Origin: an uncultured Prevotellaceae bacterium
Lineage (GTDB): Bacteria > Bacteroidota > Bacteroidia > Bacteroidales > Bacteroidaceae
Assembly: GCA_946410305.1 (NCBI GenBank)
Contig: CAMJZV010000010.1
Coordinates: 33,660-97,659, forward strand
DNA: 64,000 nucleotides
Direction: 5' to 3'
Shown here: positions 33,276 through 43,224 of the stretch, in pieces
How positions within the stretch are numbered: the stretch's first letter is position 1
Layout of the letters: each line of letters opens with the position of its first letter
Position numbers and translations under genes: made by a program
Notes under the pieces: generated by a model
What the model saw: only the letters and a program-made list of their open reading frames with translations
Database searches by the model: none
Told to the model about the DNA's origin: nothing

Positions 33276-35144
33276 TTAGAAGTTATAGATGCTATAGATT
33301 CCGTAATTGGGATTGTCTTTAGAGTATAGAGAGTTGATATCGGGATTTCGTTCAGGCTGCCAGGTCCTGATGCTGATGATAGGATTGTCAGGATCGTTAA
33401 TATCTACCATCAGGAACAGATAACCTGTATCTCCATAAGAAGAAGAATAGTAGTCCTGATGAATTTGGATGCCATAGATTTCTCCTCCGACACCAGCTTT
33501 TACCACATCATTATTAGAGAATCGGATATTAATAAACTGATTACTCTTAAAACTTCTCTCCAGTTTACGGATAAAGTCCCGTTTGGTATGTCTGGTATAT
33601 CTGACCTCGTCACGTGAAAGCGTTGGCTGTCCCTCGATAGGCCCCACCTTCTTCTTTAACACTTGACCCGTAATAATCAGCGCATCCTCAGAGAAGATAC
33701 TCTCAATATAATCCAGGCGCTTCAAGGCATATGCCGTTTTATAGTTTTCCAGGAATGTTGCCAACACCATTTTTGATTTCTCCGACCACACTCCAACACC
33801 TTTATCGAAAATGTCGGTGCGTGCACTTGACCCCAGTCCAAACGCCAGCGTTTCTATCTTCATATCTGATGAGAAGGTGAACGTGACATCCTCCATGAAC
33901 TTCCTGTTATTATTCTGAAACGAGAAGACCATTGGTACCGAACGGCATACCACACGATTATCCAATGGCAAGAATGTTAACACAGGGTCACCACTTAATT
34001 TGGCCTGACCATAATGGATCAAACGGTCAAACATCTCCCAGCCATTGTCAGTAAACAGGGAGCGTACCGATGCGTAGTCACGCTTTTTGATGGCATTGAT
34101 GACCTTATTCATCATTTCCACATAGGGCTTGTCGTCCTTAACTGCTGTCATGGCTTCTCCCACGGAAGCAGCAGCATTGGTCATCTCAATAGCCTCCTGT
34201 ATCTCTTTTTTCTTGGGACGTTTCTTGCTATTGTCTGCCAAAGAGACGGTAGCCTTCCGGAAAGGGATGGCTTTGCTATGCAGCATCACCGTATTCATCT
34301 CCTTATCGATATGGCTTTCACCTACATACTCATACTCAAATTTCAGCTGGGCCATGTCTGCCGTCATACCCTGTCTGAGTTCCAACAGTCCGCGCCCGTC
34401 TTTCGCACTATACAGCGTACTCCATGTGAGTCCGTCAAAGTATGTATAGTCCACACTGGCCACAGGATTACCCTTATAGGTGATTAAGATATCCACGTCT
34501 CCATCTTCCTCTCCAAGCACTTTCACCTGGAGATTTTCCAGAATCTCATTGATTCTCTTAGGAATCTCAGTGATGAGCAAGGTGTTGGCGCCACCATCTG
34601 TAAGTCTGACCTTGTTGGGTTCCAACAGACTCTGCAGCAACTTTAATCCCCAATAATAATACCGCAATGCTTCATCTATCTTACCATGTTCTTCGCAACG
34701 TGCTGCAGTTCTCACATAGTCACGAACCTTTTCCTCGCGTTGTTCGAATATCTTCTCAACATCTTTTTTGCTGATAAATCTGAACACCTGCGACTCTGGT
34801 TCATTGCTAACGACAATGACCTGCGCACCATTCAGCGTAGCGTTTGAATAGCTCTTGAAGGAGATGTCATATTCGCTTTTATAATCCCCGTTCACCTCAC
34901 TGTCCCGATTGCTGATAGTAGCCTCGATAGATACGGAAATCTTGCTGATCAGCTCTGTCAGGGCCATGCGGTCTGCTTCGGAATAAGTCGCACCGAAGCC
35001 TTCACCCCAATAATAGTTTGCTACATCAGCTTTAATGGCAGCCACCTGCTGCTCTGTTGTTTGTTTTTGTGCAAAGATAACAGCAGGCAGCAACAGCAAA
35101 ACTGCTGTTGCCACCTGCCAAGAGAGATTTTTCAATATTTTCAT
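33276..35144 (-). CDS. LPP20/NTF2-like exported protein (set B)
   Basis: This 622-aa exported protein (hydrophobic signal region then VIFAQ) has an N-terminal LPP20-like region (about 30-180, with GEGFGATYSEADRMALTELI and later REEKVRDYVRTAARCEEHGK and ALRYYYWGLKLLQS). A middle beta-rich part and NTF2-like segments follow (about 350-400 with VINAIKKRDYASVRSLFTDN, and about 480-510 with YALKRLDYIESIFSEDALI). The C-terminus around IYGIQIHQDYYSSSYGDTGY is highly conserved with the 620-aa paralogue at 45523-47385. It is the last gene of the set B operon. The biochemical role is unknown; periplasmic location is likely. Confidence 0.75.
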   Translation of the reverse strand: MKILKNLSWQVATAVLLLLPAVIFAQKQTTEQQVAAIKADVANYYWGEGFGATYSEADRMALTELISKISVSIEATISNRDSEVNGDYKSEYDISFKSYSNATLNGAQVIVVSNEPESQVFRFISKKDVEKIFEQREEKVRDYVRTAARCEEHGKIDEALRYYYWGLKLLQSLLEPNKVRLTDGGANTLLITEIPKRINEILENLQVKVLGEEDGDVDILITYKGNPVASVDYTYFDGLTWSTLYSAKDGRGLLELRQGMTADMAQLKFEYEYVGESHIDKEMNTVMLHSKAIPFRKATVSLADNSKKRPKKKEIQEAIEMTNAAASVGEAMTAVKDDKPYVEMMNKVINAIKKRDYASVRSLFTDNGWEMFDRLIHYGQAKLSGDPVLTFLPLDNRVVCRSVPMVFSFQNNNRKFMEDVTFTFSSDMKIETLAFGLGSSARTDIFDKGVGVWSEKSKMVLATFLENYKTAYALKRLDYIESIFSEDALIITGQVLKKKVGPIEGQPTLSRDEVRYTRHTKRDFIRKLERSFKSNQFINIRFSNNDVVKAGVGGEIYGIQIHQDYYSSSYGDTGYLFLMVDINDPDNPIISIRTWQPERNPDINSLYSKDNPNYGIYSIYNF

Positions 35145-35153
35145 AATTTGAAA

Positions 35154-38100
35154 TTACTTGATTGCTAACTTCTTTCCATTGACGATATAGATTCCGCCAT
35201 ACAGGTCATCAACCAGTGTCGTACCCTTATTGACATCCACGATACGTACCAGCTGACCATTGACATTGTATATCTTGACCTTCGCAGGAGCTGCGGCATC
35301 AATGTACATCCTTCCATTTTGTATGTACACCTGCATAGCACCTGCTTTCAGCGGAATTTCATCGATGGCCAATGCCTCCTCTTCGCCAAACAGACTGAAG
35401 TAATGAGCTTCTGACGTGTTAGTCATTACACCTTGTACGATGACGATATTTGACAGGTACGCCTCAAACGGTCTAACCTCGCGCAGATTACGTGCGAAGA
35501 GTGAACCCTCGGCATGTCCCTGATATACCTCACCCACATTCATCGCAAAGAGGTACTCCTTGCTCAACCACGGCATACCATAGTTGACGTACATCGTGAA
35601 TCCGTTACTCTTCCTTGTCTCCGTTTGTTCTGACGAAGGAACCGTTACGTTTTCAGAGCTGAACGTCACCTGTCCGCTAAGGATATAACTATCTGCATAG
35701 TTATCATTATTGGGCATGGAGATGATATACGGTGTATTGGCCTTGATACCAGAAGCAGAGACGAATCCGCTTTCTGACAGTTCATGGAGCCAGAACGGTT
35801 TAGCGTCTGCCTGCTTGGCAGCGAAAGGTGCACACTTGCCTCTTACAGAATGTGTATAAGCCTGTACGTCGAACGGCAAAGCAATAGACTCCCATCCACG
35901 GCATTCTCCGTATCCACTCTGCTGAGCATAGTTATGCGAATAGCTGATCTTGCGCGCCGTAAACGCTACTGGACAGTAGAAGTCGCCAGCGTTGTCACCC
36001 AAAGTGATGTTTTCAGCAACACCATTGACAACAACGTTCTTATAGGCTGCCGGAACCAGACTGCTTGACTTCACATACAGCAACAGGTTCTCGTGACCCT
36101 CATACTTTCCTAATAATGCGTCAGGCATCGGGACATTGATGTCTGCCAGCCATCTCACTGCTGCCAGATGGGGACAATTCTCCAAGATGGCATTACCGAC
36201 ACTGTTGATTTGTACTGGTATGACAATGGTTATCAAGCTGTCCATATCCGCAAAGGCCTTGTCAGCAAAGCTCTTTCCGACTATCTGGGCATTAGTCAGA
36301 TCAATATGTTGCATGAGTGGCATCTTTGTACGTATAAAGTTGATATCAGCAGCATTGTACATACCTGACAGGATGATCTTCTTGTCCATATTGATGCCCT
36401 GATTCCAGACAAAGCCCTCAGCAGCATGGCCTTCCGTATGCGTATACAGCGTCATCGTAGAACGGTCATAATATGCTGGAACCTCATACGTCGTGACCTC
36501 AGAATTATTCATATTCTCCTTAGCCACCATCGTCTTGATATACCATGATGAGCTATTGAGCTTGACAGTACCCTCATTGACTACATAGTCGGAATTCTCC
36601 GTGGGTGTCGACCCATTGGTAGTATAATAGATTCGTCCGTCAACAGTAGTAGTCTTCAGTACTGCCAGCAAGCCATTGCTCGTTACCGTAGCAGGGTCGC
36701 AGGTATGACGCCCAGGCTGGAATACCGCAACCTCTGAGTCATTAAAGTACGGTGCCTTTGCAAATGCCTTGACCACACGGTTATCTGTCAGAACCAACGG
36801 GCTGCTATATACCTGAGACTTCTCACTTGGAATAGCTCCACCAATCTCATAGTATATCACCGCTCCTGGCGTTGAGCACGTAATGGTCAGCATCGTCTCG
36901 TCATCATTGATCGTCATGATCGGCTTCTCAGCATAGAACCAGTCAACGACGAGGGTAGCCGTCTCAGAATCGATATAACCATTCTTGAATCCTTTGACCT
37001 TTACCGTACAGTTATGCTCCAATGTGATGTTTCCATCATATCGACTACTCAAGATGGTCGGTTCCGTGCCGTCCAGCGTATAGTAGAGTTGGACATCATT
37101 GGTCAGCGTCGTAACAGTAATCGTATTGCCAGCCACTACCATCTCCGGCGTCGTCACCTTCACGTTGTTCACGTCAAGTTCAAAGACGGTCACTGGAGAG
37201 TTGTTGAAGTCCTTACGCTTACCTACGGCCTTCACGGTGCAGTTCTGTGTCACCGATACTGGTCCAGTGTACAACACACCACTTCCTGACGCAGGATCAC
37301 TGCCGTCGAGGGTATAGTAGATGGTCGACTCTGGCGTGCTACATGATATGTATACCAACAGGTTGGCAAACTGTATCACAGGTGCGTCAACTGTAAAGTC
37401 ATCAACTGTCAACGATGCCATATCACTGGGCTGCATCTCGTCGAACGTCGCAATCGCCTTGACCGTCATGTTGTGGTCAACAGGAATCGGTGCTGTATAG
37501 AGTGTGCTCTCCGTCGTAGGCTCCATACCGTCGGTGGTATAGTATATCTTCGCACCCTCCTGCAGACAGCTGATGCTTATCGTGCCATTCTCATAGACCA
37601 TGGTCGGCGTAGGCACAATATTGTTCGTGGTCATCAGTCGGATGGTGATGTTGTCTGCTGCATTGTCAGCATCCTTCACCATCTCATAGACGACACCATA
37701 TATCGTACCCTTTGCTGCCAGATTCTGCAACGATGCTGTAGCCAGAAGCTCCGCACTGGTATATGGTCTGTACAGCAGGTTGCCCATAGAGTCGAAGAAA
37801 GCAATGGTACATGCCTGGTCAGCCTTCAGATAGAGTGGGTTACTGTTCAAGTTCTCAGCTTCAAACTTAAACGCATAGAAATCACCACCACTCACCTTCT
37901 GGAAGGTCAGTGATCCCTGTGTCTTCAGTGTGAACAAGTCATGGGTTACCGTATTCGACAGTTGGAAGTCCGCATTGACCGGAGCGCTGAGCACGTTACG
38001 TTCATTCTTGAATTGAATAGAGAACGAAACCTTGCTGGTCTGCGTCATGGTGACTCCATTGGAACTACCATTCGGGAAAGCAAACTTGCAACTGCTGTCC

Positions 38101-39368
38101 GTCGGGTCTAACTTCAGGAACTCCTCTGCATCAGGAATCTCAAATACCTCTTCATTCATCGAGTATGACTGACAAGGAGTGATGGGCACTTCTGTCGTCG
38201 TAGAGTTGAAGCGATAGAGATAAGCAACCAATGGAGTGCCAGTACTCTCTGAGCCATCAGAGACGTAGAATACCAGTCGTTTCAGGGCGCCCCACGTGCC
38301 TTCCGTGTTCTTGGCACGATAACTCAGGAAATGAACACCAGGTTCTATGTCACTGATGTCTACCGAGAAGGTCTGGGTTGTCTGCGACGAGGTACGGCGA
38401 ACCGCATGCTCCACGTCATTGTCTATCCAGTATTCGTATCCTTCCAGAGCGGCCGTACCACCCGTAGATTCCGGAATAAAGAAGAGCATACGTTTCAGTG
38501 CGCCCCATACTCCGTCGCTGTTCTGCGCACGGAAATTCAGGAAGTGCACACCCTGCTCCAGTTGGCTGATGTCAATAGCACGGGTAAAGTCACCGCCCGA
38601 AGTCGGGAGCGACACCTTATTCGCATAGTCATCATCCAACCAGTACTCACACTTCTGGACGGTGGCTTCCGGATTAGCATTCTCAGGGATATAGAAGAGC
38701 ATACGTTTCAATGCCCCCCACACCCCTTCATTGTTCTGGGCTCGGAAATTATAGTAGTGTACGCCAGCTGTCAGCATGCTGATGTCTATCGAGGCAACAA
38801 AGTCTCCACCGGTCGTCTTCTGCGCTACCTTCTGCGACAGATCCTCGTCTATCCAGTATTCGTAGCGACTAACAGTAGCATCGGGATTGGCATTCTCAGG
38901 GAGGTAGCAGAGGAATCGCTTCAGTGCTCCCATATCGCCCTCAGAATTATAGGCGCGGAAGTTGAAGAAATGGACACCCTGCGTCATCTGACTGATGTCG
39001 ATAGAGAATACCTGTTCGTTGTTGCTACTCTCCTTACGGATACGGCTGTTGACATCATCATCCATCCAATACTCATAACCTTTCAAGGTGATATTGGGAG
39101 AGGATGCCTCAGGAATGAAATAGAGCATTCGCTTCAAGGAGCCCCACGTGCCTTCTGTATCCCAGGCACGGAAGTTCAAGATATGAATGCCATCTTCCTG
39201 ACCGCTGAGGTCAATGTCAAAGGAGATGCTTTGCTGACTAGTCTTACTGACGGTACGCTTGCTATAGTCCGAATCTATCCAATACTCATAGCCTGCCAAC
39301 TCGACGTCAGCATGAGCTGCGACGGTTGCCAGCAAGAGCAGTGTGATATGGAATAGTCGTTTTAGCAT
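35154..39368 (-). CDS. 1404-aa surface repeat protein (set B)
   Basis: After a signal peptide (MLKRLFHITLLLLATVAAHA) come five tandem units of 70-73 aa (about residues 24-385), each starting GYEYWID or similar and ending EGTWGxLKRMLxFIPE; I do not recognise this unit. Residues about 590-960 hold five chitobiase-C-terminal-like domains (IYYTTDG.EPTT.S pattern). Then come a short LRR-like part and a domain (about 1130-1290, with GWESIALPFDVQAYTHSVRG) also found at the end of the 4484-aa protein. It ends YGGIYIVNGKKLAIK, a sorting-type tail. It is probably a surface adhesin or matrix protein. Confidence 0.8.
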   Translation of the reverse strand: MLKRLFHITLLLLATVAAHADVELAGYEYWIDSDYSKRTVSKTSQQSISFDIDLSGQEDGIHILNFRAWDTEGTWGSLKRMLYFIPEASSPNITLKGYEYWMDDDVNSRIRKESSNNEQVFSIDISQMTQGVHFFNFRAYNSEGDMGALKRFLCYLPENANPDATVSRYEYWIDEDLSQKVAQKTTGGDFVASIDISMLTAGVHYYNFRAQNNEGVWGALKRMLFYIPENANPEATVQKCEYWLDDDYANKVSLPTSGGDFTRAIDISQLEQGVHFLNFRAQNSDGVWGALKRMLFFIPESTGGTAALEGYEYWIDNDVEHAVRRTSSQTTQTFSVDISDIEPGVHFLSYRAKNTEGTWGALKRLVFYVSDGSESTGTPLVAYLYRFNSTTTEVPITPCQSYSMNEEVFEIPDAEEFLKLDPTDSSCKFAFPNGSSNGVTMTQTSKVSFSIQFKNERNVLSAPVNADFQLSNTVTHDLFTLKTQGSLTFQKVSGGDFYAFKFEAENLNSNPLYLKADQACTIAFFDSMGNLLYRPYTSAELLATASLQNLAAKGTIYGVVYEMVKDADNAADNITIRLMTTNNIVPTPTMVYENGTISISCLQEGAKIYYTTDGMEPTTESTLYTAPIPVDHNMTVKAIATFDEMQPSDMASLTVDDFTVDAPVIQFANLLVYISCSTPESTIYYTLDGSDPASGSGVLYTGPVSVTQNCTVKAVGKRKDFNNSPVTVFELDVNNVKVTTPEMVVAGNTITVTTLTNDVQLYYTLDGTEPTILSSRYDGNITLEHNCTVKVKGFKNGYIDSETATLVVDWFYAEKPIMTINDDETMLTITCSTPGAVIYYEIGGAIPSEKSQVYSSPLVLTDNRVVKAFAKAPYFNDSEVAVFQPGRHTCDPATVTSNGLLAVLKTTTVDGRIYYTTNGSTPTENSDYVVNEGTVKLNSSSWYIKTMVAKENMNNSEVTTYEVPAYYDRSTMTLYTHTEGHAAEGFVWNQGINMDKKIILSGMYNAADINFIRTKMPLMQHIDLTNAQIVGKSFADKAFADMDSLITIVIPVQINSVGNAILENCPHLAAVRWLADINVPMPDALLGKYEGHENLLLYVKSSSLVPAAYKNVVVNGVAENITLGDNAGDFYCPVAFTARKISYSHNYAQQSGYGECRGWESIALPFDVQAYTHSVRGKCAPFAAKQADAKPFWLHELSESGFVSASGIKANTPYIISMPNNDNYADSYILSGQVTFSSENVTVPSSEQTETRKSNGFTMYVNYGMPWLSKEYLFAMNVGEVYQGHAEGSLFARNLREVRPFEAYLSNIVIVQGVMTNTSEAHYFSLFGEEEALAIDEIPLKAGAMQVYIQNGRMYIDAAAPAKVKIYNVNGQLVRIVDVNKGTTLVDDLYGGIYIVNGKKLAIK

Positions 39369-39392
39369 AGTCGTTAACTTTTGTCAGTAATA

Positions 39393-40373
39393 TTAATTGG
39401 CTGTCACCTTCAGTGTTACATTCAGTTTCTTGGTGGCGGTATCCACACTGACTTTGCTCTCCGTCACTGTAGGCACATTAGGTACCAAGCTATAAGGAAT
39501 AGTACCACCAAACATACCGATAATAGTACCGTCGGTACCCTTATAGTTGTTACTTTCCAACCAATCTGAGTCTACCGTGGAATATTTCACGCCCGTTTTC
39601 TCTTCAGTATACTGAGTCCAAGAGTAGCCTCCTTCATAACAGTTTTGGCATGAAGATGAAGCATCTAAAGAATAGGTTGATGGATAAGCAGTGTTAATAA
39701 ATAAGCAATTAGTAAATGCGGAAGAACTAGTAGTACCTACAATACAACTGATAAAAGTACCTGCGCTTGAATAATAGGTGCCATAACTATAATAATTGGT
39801 AATAGAATTAATATTACAATTAATATAATTGACCGTATTGATTGCTGTTCCTGTAACTGCACTTATCGTTGAAATAAAACTATTCAGCACATTACCGCTC
39901 TTAACATATGTACTCGGGTTGAAATAGTCCATATTACAGCGATCAATATTTAAATCTGTAACAGCGGCACTACATACAAACTTGTACATATAGCACTTTC
40001 TGATTTTAAGGTTCTTAATGGCCTTAGTAACTGTTACGCTATAGCTACTTGGCAATTTAATAGCATCCAACATATGAGCTGTCAATGTAGGAGTATTGTC
40101 CAAAGCAATAGTAATGTTACCCTGAACAATAGTCAACTGGCCTGCACCAATGATAGTAATCTCCTTATTAATAGTGAAATCACCTACGAAAGAGCCTTCA
40201 CTCAGGTAGATGGTGTCACCCTTTACGGCAGCACTGATGGCTGAAGACATTTTATCTGATTCATACATGGTGACACTGCCATTATGCTGCAGCATGATAG
40301 AAGACAGTGAAGCGCCAAAGGTTGACAAACTTGCCACAAAGAGGCATACGGATAAAAGAATCGTCTTTTTCAT
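39393..40373 (-). CDS. Secreted beta-helix protein
   Basis: This 326-aa protein has a signal peptide (MKKTILLSVCLFVASLSTFG) and then alternating short hydrophobic strands with DTIYLSEGSFVGDFTINKEI and repeated IxNCxI-type turns, the look of a parallel beta-helix of the pectate-lyase-like class. No catalytic residues can be assigned. The gene is visibly richer in A and T than its neighbours, especially around 39700-39960. Set A has no counterpart. It could be a late insertion into the set B operon, between the BACON gene (45 bp) and the 1404-aa gene (24 bp). Confidence 0.7.
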   Translation of the reverse strand: MKKTILLSVCLFVASLSTFGASLSSIMLQHNGSVTMYESDKMSSAISAAVKGDTIYLSEGSFVGDFTINKEITIIGAGQLTIVQGNITIALDNTPTLTAHMLDAIKLPSSYSVTVTKAIKNLKIRKCYMYKFVCSAAVTDLNIDRCNMDYFNPSTYVKSGNVLNSFISTISAVTGTAINTVNYINCNINSITNYYSYGTYYSSAGTFISCIVGTTSSSAFTNCLFINTAYPSTYSLDASSSCQNCYEGGYSWTQYTEEKTGVKYSTVDSDWLESNNYKGTDGTIIGMFGGTIPYSLVPNVPTVTESKVSVDTATKKLNVTLKVTAN

Positions 40374-40418
40374 AATCTTTATAGTTTTTGTTATTATTAT
40401 TCGTTTGATATTTGTTGT

Positions 40419-41645
40419 TTATAAGTTAGGAGTTGTATTGTCGTCTTCTCCCGGTACGCCACCCGTTGTAGTGAACGACGTATAGGAAGAATAGCGGATG
40501 CCCACCTTGTTGCGAGCATAGATAGTCACATAGTACTTGGTCAGCGACTTCAAGCCTGTCAGATCGAAGCTGAACTCACCGCTCGTGGCGTTCACCGTCT
40601 TACTGACATGAGGATCCTCTATGGTCGTCTTTTCATTGGTCTCGCTATAGCATACACCATATTCGGTAACCTCGAAGTCACTGCTGAAGGTACCAGAGAC
40701 CGTAGCACCATACTTACCAACATTCGTTACCGTGGGATACGAAACCTGAGGTGCCGAACCAGCAAGCTGCATAATGGCACACTGCAAGCTCTTCTTAGAC
40801 GTACTGACGGTTATCGTTGCCTGACGGGTAGCAGTCTGGATATTCTCCGGTATCGTCACATAAATATCACCAGCACCCGTGCCGGAAATCTTGTCAAGGG
40901 TGGCCCATTCTTGATTCGATGTAGCAGTCCATGGAGCATCGCCATCGAGTGTAATCTTCACTACTGCTCCCACCGCATTCACCGTCACATTGTCCGGTGA
41001 CAAGACTAACGTATAGGAAACACCTTCCTGCGACACTGTGATACGTGTGCTGGTACCATTGGTTCCCACCACGTCAATATATCCTGTGCGCTCCTGCTCA
41101 CTGTCGTTAGGTTGACACTCAACAGTCAGTGCCGCATTTTCGGAGCCCTTCTCGGGTGTAACAGTAAAGAAGTTACCGGTAACAGACACGGTCCAATTAG
41201 TATTAGAGCGAATAGAGACCTGGCCCTTTCCACCAGCTGCAGGGAATACCGGCATGTTGGCATCGGCCTCGATACTCTCACGTGCAGGCTGCTGAACCAC
41301 AGAAATTACACGTGACTCATTGCCTGTCTGAAGCGTCAACTGACCTGTACGTTGCGTTATTGCCGAGGGGTTCGCGGTCATCGTAATGGTAACATTGGCT
41401 TCGCCTGTTCCAGACATAGGACTTACCGTCAACCATGAAGGAACGTTCGAGAACGACCAGCTACCATTGGTCACCACATGGTAAGAAGTCGTTCCGGCAT
41501 TACCGTCAAGCAACAACTCGGCATCACTCTTGATATAGTCGCTACTGATGTAGTAGCCCTTGATGTCAGCATCCGAGCACGACGATATGGCCACGCCACA
41601 CAGCAAGGCCATCAATGCGGTGTAGATAATTCTATTCTGTTTCAT
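40419..41645 (-). CDS. BACON-domain lipoprotein (set B)
   Basis: This 408-aa protein has a lipobox VAISSCSD with Cys23 as the acylation site. Three BACON-type Ig-like domains follow (about 45-120, 125-210 and 215-300), each with a W-S or W-T strand pattern such as GSWSFSNVPSWLTVSPMSG and NTNWTVS. The last 110 residues form an FN3-like domain (TKYYVTIYARNKVGIRYSSY). BACON domains are thought to bind carbohydrate or glycoprotein. The paralogue at 61123-62367 shares the architecture and the Gly/Asp/Glu/Pro-rich end. Confidence 0.85.
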   Translation of the reverse strand: MKQNRIIYTALMALLCGVAISSCSDADIKGYYISSDYIKSDAELLLDGNAGTTSYHVVTNGSWSFSNVPSWLTVSPMSGTGEANVTITMTANPSAITQRTGQLTLQTGNESRVISVVQQPARESIEADANMPVFPAAGGKGQVSIRSNTNWTVSVTGNFFTVTPEKGSENAALTVECQPNDSEQERTGYIDVVGTNGTSTRITVSQEGVSYTLVLSPDNVTVNAVGAVVKITLDGDAPWTATSNQEWATLDKISGTGAGDIYVTIPENIQTATRQATITVSTSKKSLQCAIMQLAGSAPQVSYPTVTNVGKYGATVSGTFSSDFEVTEYGVCYSETNEKTTIEDPHVSKTVNATSGEFSFDLTGLKSLTKYYVTIYARNKVGIRYSSYTSFTTTGGVPGEDDNTTPNL

Positions 41646-41657
41646 GTCCGTGATGCT

Positions 41658-43199
41658 TTAGAAGTTTAAGAAAAGACCTGCTGTAGCCATCAAGCCTCCC
41701 GTACTGATGCTTGCCTTATCGGCAATAGCGGTAAAGGCTTCTTTCTCACTAGCTTTTACACCAAACTCAGGCATCAGGTAGATACCAAAATGGTGAGCCG
41801 GGATAATCACGAGTTTCGCGCCGACAGTGAAGCAAGAGGTCGACGCACCATCGCCAAGCGTACCCGATCCCTCCACATTTTTGCCACTCAGGAACTGGGA
41901 GACATAGCCTAGCTGTGGAGTGATGGCGAGACGATTGGAGACACGTATCTGATAGCCAAGTCTGGCACCAAACATATTCATCTTGTAGTTCATACGACTA
42001 TAAAATGAGTTGTTTGCCTGTTCATACCATGAGAGGTCTTCCGTAGCCTTTACACCGATGGTGTATGTTAACTGCACATCAACATTAAAGAGGGTCATAC
42101 CTGCTGTCAAACTCGCACCGGAGAGAGAGGCATAGGTAAAACCACCACCGACATAGAATGATGTGGGCTTCACATAGTCGATGGGCTCCAGCTTAATCTC
42201 CTTCTCTATCGTCTTGTGAGCCTTCACGTCGAACAGCACATCTTTCTGCTCATAATAGCCACTAGCCTTGAAAGTCAGATGATGACGTCCTATAGGCATT
42301 TCAATCAGGGAACGGTGATTGAGCGTCTGATTGCTGGTGGTCGTAACGGTTGCACGTACTGGAGTAACAGTAAGTTTGATATATCCGGTTACAGGCCTTG
42401 GCTTATTGAGCGTATAGGTCTGACTATTACTTTTCTCCACATTGATAAAGGTCTCTGCATCCTCATAATTCTCCTTATGGGTGGTAAACTTATAGGGACC
42501 CTCACGCAATGTTCCTTCCCATGTTCCAGAACCGATGACCTTACCGTCACGGATAATCTGTACGCCAGACTCTGCCCTTAATGTGACACGATGATACTGG
42601 TCCTGGACATTTTTCATCTCGATGACACAGTTCTCTGGCGTGGTCTCCGTCACGTCCAATTCCAATTCGCCCTCATAGTATCCCAGCTTTGCTGTAAGGC
42701 GATGATGACCATAAAGAACATATCGCTGAGGTACCGGCGAGGTGCCGATGGTGTCATTGTCAAGACAGATGGTGGCTTCTGGCTCGGACGAGGAGATATT
42801 CATAAAACGGCCAATACCAAGGTCGAGAATCATCTCATACACCTTGGCGGGGTCAATTGCTACGGGCAATTCGTAATCACGGAGAATGCCGAAACGTGGG
42901 TGGCCAATGGTCAGCTTTGAAGTACCCATTGGCACATAGACCCATACTTCACCTGGTTTGTAGACCACATCGCCCACGATTCCGGCAGCACCATTACTGA
43001 AGGTGAAGCCTGTTTCTGATGTCTGGATCTTGATAATAGCTGCATTTCTGCCGCTGCCAGGATCCGTACGTTTATAGCCTACAAGGGCATCGTGATCGTT
43101 TTCAAGCAAACGAAAACTTTTCACTGTCATCTTGCTTTGTGCCAAGATGGTCAGCGAACAGCCCAAAGACAATAATACTAGGAGTATATATTTCTTCAT
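41658..43199 (-). CDS. PEGA-domain outer-membrane protein (set B)
   Basis: This 513-aa protein has a signal peptide (MKKYILLVLLSLGCSLTILAQ), an N-terminal beta domain (about 22-140), and three PEGA-like repeats (about 140-330: EATICLDNDTIGTSPVPQRY, then GKVIGSGTWEGTLREGPYKF, then a third). The C-terminal 170 residues (FYVGGGFTYASLSGASLTAG onward, ending GLFLNF with a terminal Phe) look like an outer-membrane beta barrel. PEGA domains are found in surface-layer and cell-wall-associated proteins. Close paralogue: 62395-63921. It could be the outer-membrane platform of the set. Confidence 0.8.
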   Translation of the reverse strand: MKKYILLVLLSLGCSLTILAQSKMTVKSFRLLENDHDALVGYKRTDPGSGRNAAIIKIQTSETGFTFSNGAAGIVGDVVYKPGEVWVYVPMGTSKLTIGHPRFGILRDYELPVAIDPAKVYEMILDLGIGRFMNISSSEPEATICLDNDTIGTSPVPQRYVLYGHHRLTAKLGYYEGELELDVTETTPENCVIEMKNVQDQYHRVTLRAESGVQIIRDGKVIGSGTWEGTLREGPYKFTTHKENYEDAETFINVEKSNSQTYTLNKPRPVTGYIKLTVTPVRATVTTTSNQTLNHRSLIEMPIGRHHLTFKASGYYEQKDVLFDVKAHKTIEKEIKLEPIDYVKPTSFYVGGGFTYASLSGASLTAGMTLFNVDVQLTYTIGVKATEDLSWYEQANNSFYSRMNYKMNMFGARLGYQIRVSNRLAITPQLGYVSQFLSGKNVEGSGTLGDGASTSCFTVGAKLVIIPAHHFGIYLMPEFGVKASEKEAFTAIADKASISTGGLMATAGLFLNF

Positions 43200-43224
43200 T
43201 TATAGTTAGATAATAATGATCACC

